Below are positions 13,957 through 17,672 of a stretch of 17,672 nt of DNA, in pieces. Where the stretch lies: contig CAZSAT010000141.1 in NCBI GenBank assembly GCA_964604675.1, positions 1 to 17,672 on the forward strand, in the 5' to 3' direction. Origin of the DNA: CAZSAT01 sp964604675. GTDB lineage: Bacteria; Myxococcota_A; UBA796; CAJQPC01. The notes under the pieces were generated by a model. That model made no database searches. It had not been told where the DNA came from and saw only the letters and a list, made by a program, of their open reading frames with translations. Positions within the stretch are counted from its first letter, which is position 1. The number at the start of each line of letters is the position of its first letter. The translations under genes and the position numbers were made by a program.

Positions 13957-15813
13957 TCAGGGTGTGAGGGCGGCCTTGACGATGTTGTTGCCCGAGCGGA
14001 CAGCCAGCATCAGGTCGCCTCGTGACGAGTACGCGAGGCCGACGTCGCTCGCGGAGCCGAGGCCGGTGGTGAGGCGCTCTTCGTCGAAACCGCCGGTGAC
14101 CGAGCCGTGGACGAGGTAGACGTCGCCCGCCGTGGAGGTCGCCAGCACGTACACCTGGCCTGCTCCATCGGTCGTGACCTGCGCCTTGTCGGGGGTCCAG
14201 CTCGTGCTGACGGTGGTGGAGCTTCCGTTGTAGGTGAGGTCCAGGCCGCTGGTCTTGGCGCCGACGAAGGCCGTGTTGCCCGTGGCGACGTCGTAGGTGT
14301 AGTCGAGATCGCTGTAGCTGCCCGAGCTCTCGCTGTAGCTCGAGATGTTGCCGCCCGCGTAGTACGTGGACTGCGTCACCACCGCGTCATCGCTCGACGA
14401 GGTGGTGATCTTCTGCGTGCTGACCTGGCTGGCGCACACGTCCGCCCCGCGCTCGTCGGTCACCGCCAGGGTGTAGCCGAAGTCCAGCTCGTTGCCGTCC
14501 ATGTAGTCGCTGACCGGCCCCTGCATGTAGAGCACGAGCTCGTGCGCCGAGACCTCTTCGCACGCGATGGTGCCCAGGGTGGAGCCGTCCCAGCTCAGGT
14601 GCAGATCCTGGTAGCCGTCGAAGGCGTCGAGCTGCACCTGGATGCCGTTGGACGCGAAGGTCTTGGTGGACAACTGCGCTGCGATGATCAGCAGATCGAT
14701 CGTCAGGCCCTGGTCGATCACGACCGCATCGACCATGTGTCCGTCAGCGAACACGGTGTCGTAGCCGTTCGACAGATCGGGCGGGTTGGTCAGGTAGACC
14801 CAGCCGTCGGCGTCCACGTAGCTTCCCGCGGGATCGTCCGGGTCGAAGTAGAGCCAGTAGGAGCCCGGGGAGCCGGACCCGTCGTCGCCGTACACCACCG
14901 TCAGCGCGAGGTGATCGTCGGTCTCCACGACCCTGGGCCCCTGGACCGACGTGGCCCCGGCCAGCGAGATGCCGTCGAAGCCGGGCAGATCGTCTCCGCT
15001 GCAGTCGCTGTCGAAGCCGTCGCCGAGCTGCTCCAGGGCGTCCGGGTTGACCGTCGGGTCGGTGTCGTCGCAGTCGTTCCCGCCGTAGTCCTCGTGGTCC
15101 TCTCCGTCGGCGTCGGCGTCGTAGTCGTCGTCGCCCGCGCAGTCCTGATCCACGCCGTCGTACCAGGTCTCGGTCGCGCCGGGATGACGGGTGACGTCCT
15201 CGTCGTCGCAGTCCTCGGACGCGGGGTAGCCGTCGCAGTCGCCGTCGTCGTCGGCGCAGTCGCACTCCACGCGAGTGTCTTCCGCGTCCTGATCGTCGCA
15301 GTCGTCTGGGTAGAGCACCCCGTCGCGGTCCTGGTCGAAGTCGTCGTCGCCCAGGCAGTCCTGATCGATGCCGTCGTACCAGATCTCCGTCGCACCAGGG
15401 TAGGCGCTGGGCTCGTCGTCGTTGCAGTCGTCGCCCATGTAGGCGTCGGAGGCGTGGCCGTCGCCGTCGGCGTCGTAGTCGTCGCCGCCTTCGCAGTCCT
15501 GGTCGACGCCGTCGTACCAGACCTCGTCGCCGCCGAACGCGTCGTCCTCGTCGTCGCAGTCCTCGTCGACCGGCACGCCGTCGCCGTCCGCGTCGTCGTC
15601 GTTGCCGTCGCAGTCTTGATCGATGCCGTCGTACCAGACCTCTTCGGCGAGCACGTTCACGTCGGGGTCGCTGTCGTCGCAGTCCTTGTCGCCAGCGCAG
15701 TAGAGATCGCCGTCATCGTCGACGCAGCCGCTGTCCGTGCCGGTGGAGAAGCCCTTGCTGCAGGCGGTGAGCGTGGCGAGCACGGCGAGGGGCACGAGCA
15801 GACGTGTGGACAG
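13957..15813 (-). CDS. Repeat lipoprotein with six MopE-like repeats (paralogue B), probable CTG start
   Basis: Counted from CTG at 15813, the protein has 618 residues and begins (M)STRLLVPLAVLATLTAC: a textbook lipoprotein signal with Arg, a hydrophobic core and lipobox LTAC (Cys18). AGGAG sits 7 bases upstream of the CTG. The only in-frame ATG (15906) lies inside dnaE and adds 31 residues without signal character; a GTG at 15795 lacks a ribosome site and cuts off the Arg. Residues ~29-274 carry about six acidic repeats (EVWYDGIDQDCDG, TEIWYDGIDQDCLG and others); the fourth is degenerate (VECDCADDDGDCDGY). The C-terminal ~340 residues match paralogue A: DLHLSWDGSTLGTIACEE with Cys418, ADVCAS with Cys460, SDLDYTYD, GDVYLVHGSV. 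Probably surface-exposed and metal-binding; role unknown. Confidence 0.85.
   Translation of the reverse strand: MSTRLLVPLAVLATLTACSKGFSTGTDSGCVDDDGDLYCAGDKDCDDSDPDVNVLAEEVWYDGIDQDCDGNDDDADGDGVPVDEDCDDEDDAFGGDEVWYDGVDQDCEGGDDYDADGDGHASDAYMGDDCNDDEPSAYPGATEIWYDGIDQDCLGDDDFDQDRDGVLYPDDCDDQDAEDTRVECDCADDDGDCDGYPASEDCDDEDVTRHPGATETWYDGVDQDCAGDDDYDADADGEDHEDYGGNDCDDTDPTVNPDALEQLGDGFDSDCSGDDLPGFDGISLAGATSVQGPRVVETDDHLALTVVYGDDGSGSPGSYWLYFDPDDPAGSYVDADGWVYLTNPPDLSNGYDTVFADGHMVDAVVIDQGLTIDLLIIAAQLSTKTFASNGIQVQLDAFDGYQDLHLSWDGSTLGTIACEEVSAHELVLYMQGPVSDYMDGNELDFGYTLAVTDERGADVCASQVSTQKITTSSSDDAVVTQSTYYAGGNISSYSESSGSYSDLDYTYDVATGNTAFVGAKTSGLDLTYNGSSTTVSTSWTPDKAQVTTDGAGQVYVLATSTAGDVYLVHGSVTGGFDEERLTTGLGSASDVGLAYSSRGDLMLAVRSGNNIVKAALTP
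14992..15729 (-). repeat. Tandem coding repeats of paralogue B, about six units
   Basis: These encode MopE-like acidic units of ~35-45 residues. Exact copies of TCGATGCCGTCGTACCA lie at 15365 and 15620, shared with paralogue A, so recombination between the genes is possible. Confidence 0.8.
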
Positions 15814-15866
15814 TTTCTGGCTCCTGTCGGGCGGATCGTGGAGACGCCCCAGGATAGCGAGGTCCG
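15814..15866. promoter_or_regulatory. Divergent gap between paralogue B and dnaE
   Basis: These 53 bases must hold both translation start signals and perhaps promoter parts. GAGG at 15859-15862 is a likely ribosome site for dnaE. No convincing -10/-35 pair was found on either strand. Confidence 0.4.
15821..15825 (-). promoter_or_regulatory. Ribosome binding site AGGAG for paralogue B
   Basis: AGGAG on the - strand lies 7 bases before CTG at 15813 and is the main argument for that non-standard start codon. Confidence 0.55.
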
Positions 15867-17672
15867 ATGGCCTTTGCCCACCTGCACGTGCACAGTCAGT
15901 TCTCACTGCTCGACGGTGCCGTGCCGATCAAGAAGCTCGGCCCCGCCGCGGCTGAGCTCGGCCAGAGCGCGGTCGCGCTCACCGACCACTGCAACCTCTA
16001 CGGGGCGGTGGCCTTCGACAAGAGCTGCAAGGGCCTCATCCAACCGGTCTTCGGCTCGGGTCTCTGGTGGCAACCCGAAGGGCTCGCGCACACCTCGGAT
16101 CGCAAGGAACAGGCGGCCTGGCACCTGGTGGCGCTCATCGAGGACCAGCAGGGCTACCAGAACCTCTGCAAGCTGATCACGGCGGCCATCTTCGACGGCA
16201 TGTACTACAAGCCGCGGATCGACAGCGATCAGCTCGCCGCCCACCGGGAAGGCCTGATGTGGTTGACGAGCGGCGCACGGGGGCCGGTGAAGGGACCCGC
16301 GCTCGAGGGCCGTCCGGAGCAGGCGTCGCACCACCTCGAGCAGCTCGCGCGACTCCTGGGCCCTGAGCAGCTGTTCGTGGAGCTTCAGGATGTCGGGCTG
16401 GACGGCGAGCTGGAGGCCAACCGGCTGGCTCGCCACGAGGCGGGGCGGCTCGGGCTCGCCACCGTGGTCACCAACGGGGTGCACTACCTGAAGCCCCAAG
16501 ACGCTCCGATCCTCGACGTGCTCCAGTGCATCGGTAGCGGGGTGTCGAACAACGACGACGGTCGGCGGCGGCCGTTCACCGACCAGCTGTACCTGAAGTC
16601 CGAAGCCGAGATGCGGGCCCTCTTTCCCGACGATGGCGCGGCCGTCGACCGCACCGTCGAGCTGGCCGGTCGCTGCAGCTTCGCGTTCGACTACAAGACC
16701 TACTACTTCCCGGCGTCCACGCCCCCCGACACCGCCGAGGGCGACGACACCGACCCCAACTGGGACTTCTTCTACCGGGCCTTTCCGCCCCCGCGGGACT
16801 TCGGCCTGCCGACCCCGGAGGAGGGGGTCCCGCCGCGTCCGCACGGTGCCGGCAACCTCGATGGCTACTTCGAGTGGTACTGCCGAGAGGGCCTGAAGCT
16901 GCGGCTGCAGCGTGTGCCCGAGGCGGAACATCCCGCGTATTGGGAGCGCCTCCAGGTCGAGATCGACATCGTCGAGTCGATGGGCTTTCCGGCGTACTAC
17001 CTGATCGTCGCCGAGTTCATCAACTGGGCGAAGGACCACGACATCCCCGTGGGCCCAGGGCGAGGGTCGGCGGCCGGCTCGCTCTGCGCGTGGGCCACCC
17101 GCATCACCGACATCGATCCGCTGCGCTTCGACCTGCTCTTCGAACGCTTCCTGAACCCCGAGCGCGTGTCGATGCCCGACGTCGACGTCGACTTCTGCCA
17201 GGACCGGCGGGAAGAGGTCATCGAGCACACGCGGCAGAAGTACGGCGAGGACTTCGTCGCCCAGATCATCACCTTCGGCAAGCTGCAGGCGAAGAACTCG
17301 GTGCGCGACGTGTCCCGCATCCTGGACATGAGCTTCAACGACGCGGACCGCATCGCGAAGCTCATCCCAGACGAGCTCGGCATCAAGCTCGAGGCCGCGC
17401 TCCAGGAGGAGGGCCTCAAGAACCTGTTCGAGCAGGACCCCCGCGTGCGGCGGATCATCAACCTCGCGCGCGGCGTGGAGGGTCTGACCCGCCAGACCGG
17501 TGTGCACGCAGCCGGGGTGGTGGTCGCGGATCGCCCCCTGGTCGAGCTCGTGCCGCTGTACCGGCTCGGGCCCGACGGGGGCCCCGTCGTGCAGTTCGAC
17601 ATGAAGTCGGCGGAGTCCATCGGGCTCATCAAGTTCGACTTCCTGGGGCTGAAGACCCTCGACCAGATCCGC
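15867..17672 (+). CDS. dnaE: DNA polymerase III alpha subunit DnaE (3' end beyond window)
   Basis: The frame is open for 602 codons to the window edge. DnaE is the replicative polymerase subunit that extends DNA in the Pol III holoenzyme. The N-terminus MAFAHLHVHSQFSLLDGAV is the PHP domain start (HxHxH at 5-9; TDHCNL at 39-44), followed by GYQNLCKLI and FDGMYYKPRID. The polymerase part shows GFPAYYLIVAEFINWAK, the GPGRGSAAGSL palm motif, PDVDVDF (437-443, with the catalytic aspartate pair) and KFDFLGLKTL, whose Asp591 should be the third catalytic aspartate; TGVHAAGVVV is also typical. A stretch of ~55 residues between Tyr279 and Tyr334, rich in Pro, Asp and aromatics, is longer than the E. 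coli equivalent and looks lineage-specific. GAGG precedes the ATG. Finger, tau-binding and OB domains lie outside the window. Confidence 0.97.
   Translation, partial: MAFAHLHVHSQFSLLDGAVPIKKLGPAAAELGQSAVALTDHCNLYGAVAFDKSCKGLIQPVFGSGLWWQPEGLAHTSDRKEQAAWHLVALIEDQQGYQNLCKLITAAIFDGMYYKPRIDSDQLAAHREGLMWLTSGARGPVKGPALEGRPEQASHHLEQLARLLGPEQLFVELQDVGLDGELEANRLARHEAGRLGLATVVTNGVHYLKPQDAPILDVLQCIGSGVSNNDDGRRRPFTDQLYLKSEAEMRALFPDDGAAVDRTVELAGRCSFAFDYKTYYFPASTPPDTAEGDDTDPNWDFFYRAFPPPRDFGLPTPEEGVPPRPHGAGNLDGYFEWYCREGLKLRLQRVPEAEHPAYWERLQVEIDIVESMGFPAYYLIVAEFINWAKDHDIPVGPGRGSAAGSLCAWATRITDIDPLRFDLLFERFLNPERVSMPDVDVDFCQDRREEVIEHTRQKYGEDFVAQIITFGKLQAKNSVRDVSRILDMSFNDADRIAKLIPDELGIKLEAALQEEGLKNLFEQDPRVRRIINLARGVEGLTRQTGVHAAGVVVADRPLVELVPLYRLGPDGGPVVQFDMKSAESIGLIKFDFLGLKTLDQIR

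Noticed and set aside
12319..16176. Long + strand open frames rich in VVVAV/VDAVVP repeats
   Set aside because: They are the complement of the acidic DCDD/WYDGID repeats of the two lipoproteins; the hydrophobic repetition is a by-product of that codon pattern, not a membrane protein.
15903..17507. 534-codon - strand open frame at the right end
   Set aside because: It is antisense to dnaE, whose catalytic motifs are unmistakable on the + strand.

Overview
The window looks like chromosomal DNA from a high-GC Myxococcota-type (deltaproteobacterial) bacterium. The signs are very GC-rich coding with long antisense shadow frames, a soluble eukaryote-like Ser/Thr kinase, a sensor-less histidine kinase, many Ig-like surface proteins, and two lipoproteins built from MopE-type acidic metal-binding repeats. 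Base composition was judged by eye, not calculated. Coding density is very high. No RNA gene, IS element, CRISPR array or prophage gene was seen, and no gap exceeds about 70 bases.

Left part (1-9430, all + strand): eight genes whose spacing runs from a 4-base overlap to a 21-base gap, so probably one operon. In order they are: the C-terminal end of a degenerate histidine-kinase-like ATPase; a membrane-anchored FecR-like protein; an exported Ig-domain protein ending in a putative outer-membrane barrel; a 1181-residue multi-Ig putative lipoprotein; a small cytosolic histidine kinase; a zinc-ribbon/TPR protein; a second TPR protein; and an FxsA-family membrane protein. The middle genes read as a cell-surface module made together with its own signalling parts. 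No described system with this layout is known to me.

Middle part (9415-11724): mazG (nucleotide pyrophosphohydrolase, - strand) overlaps the 3' end of fxsA tail to tail. It is transcribed away from a Ser/Thr kinase whose C-terminus is a cyclase homology domain lacking its metal-binding aspartates.

Right part (11731-17672): two tandem paralogous lipoproteins on the - strand have MopE-like repeats with WYDG in place of the usual CDG, followed by a shared C-terminal domain I cannot assign. The upstream one seems to start at CTG. Diverging from them is dnaE (DNA polymerase III alpha), cut off by the window end after its three catalytic aspartates.

The most interesting items are the surface/signalling operon, the tandem repeat lipoproteins with the unassigned shared domain, and the kinase-pseudocyclase fusion. 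All functions are inferred from sequence reading; no database search was possible.
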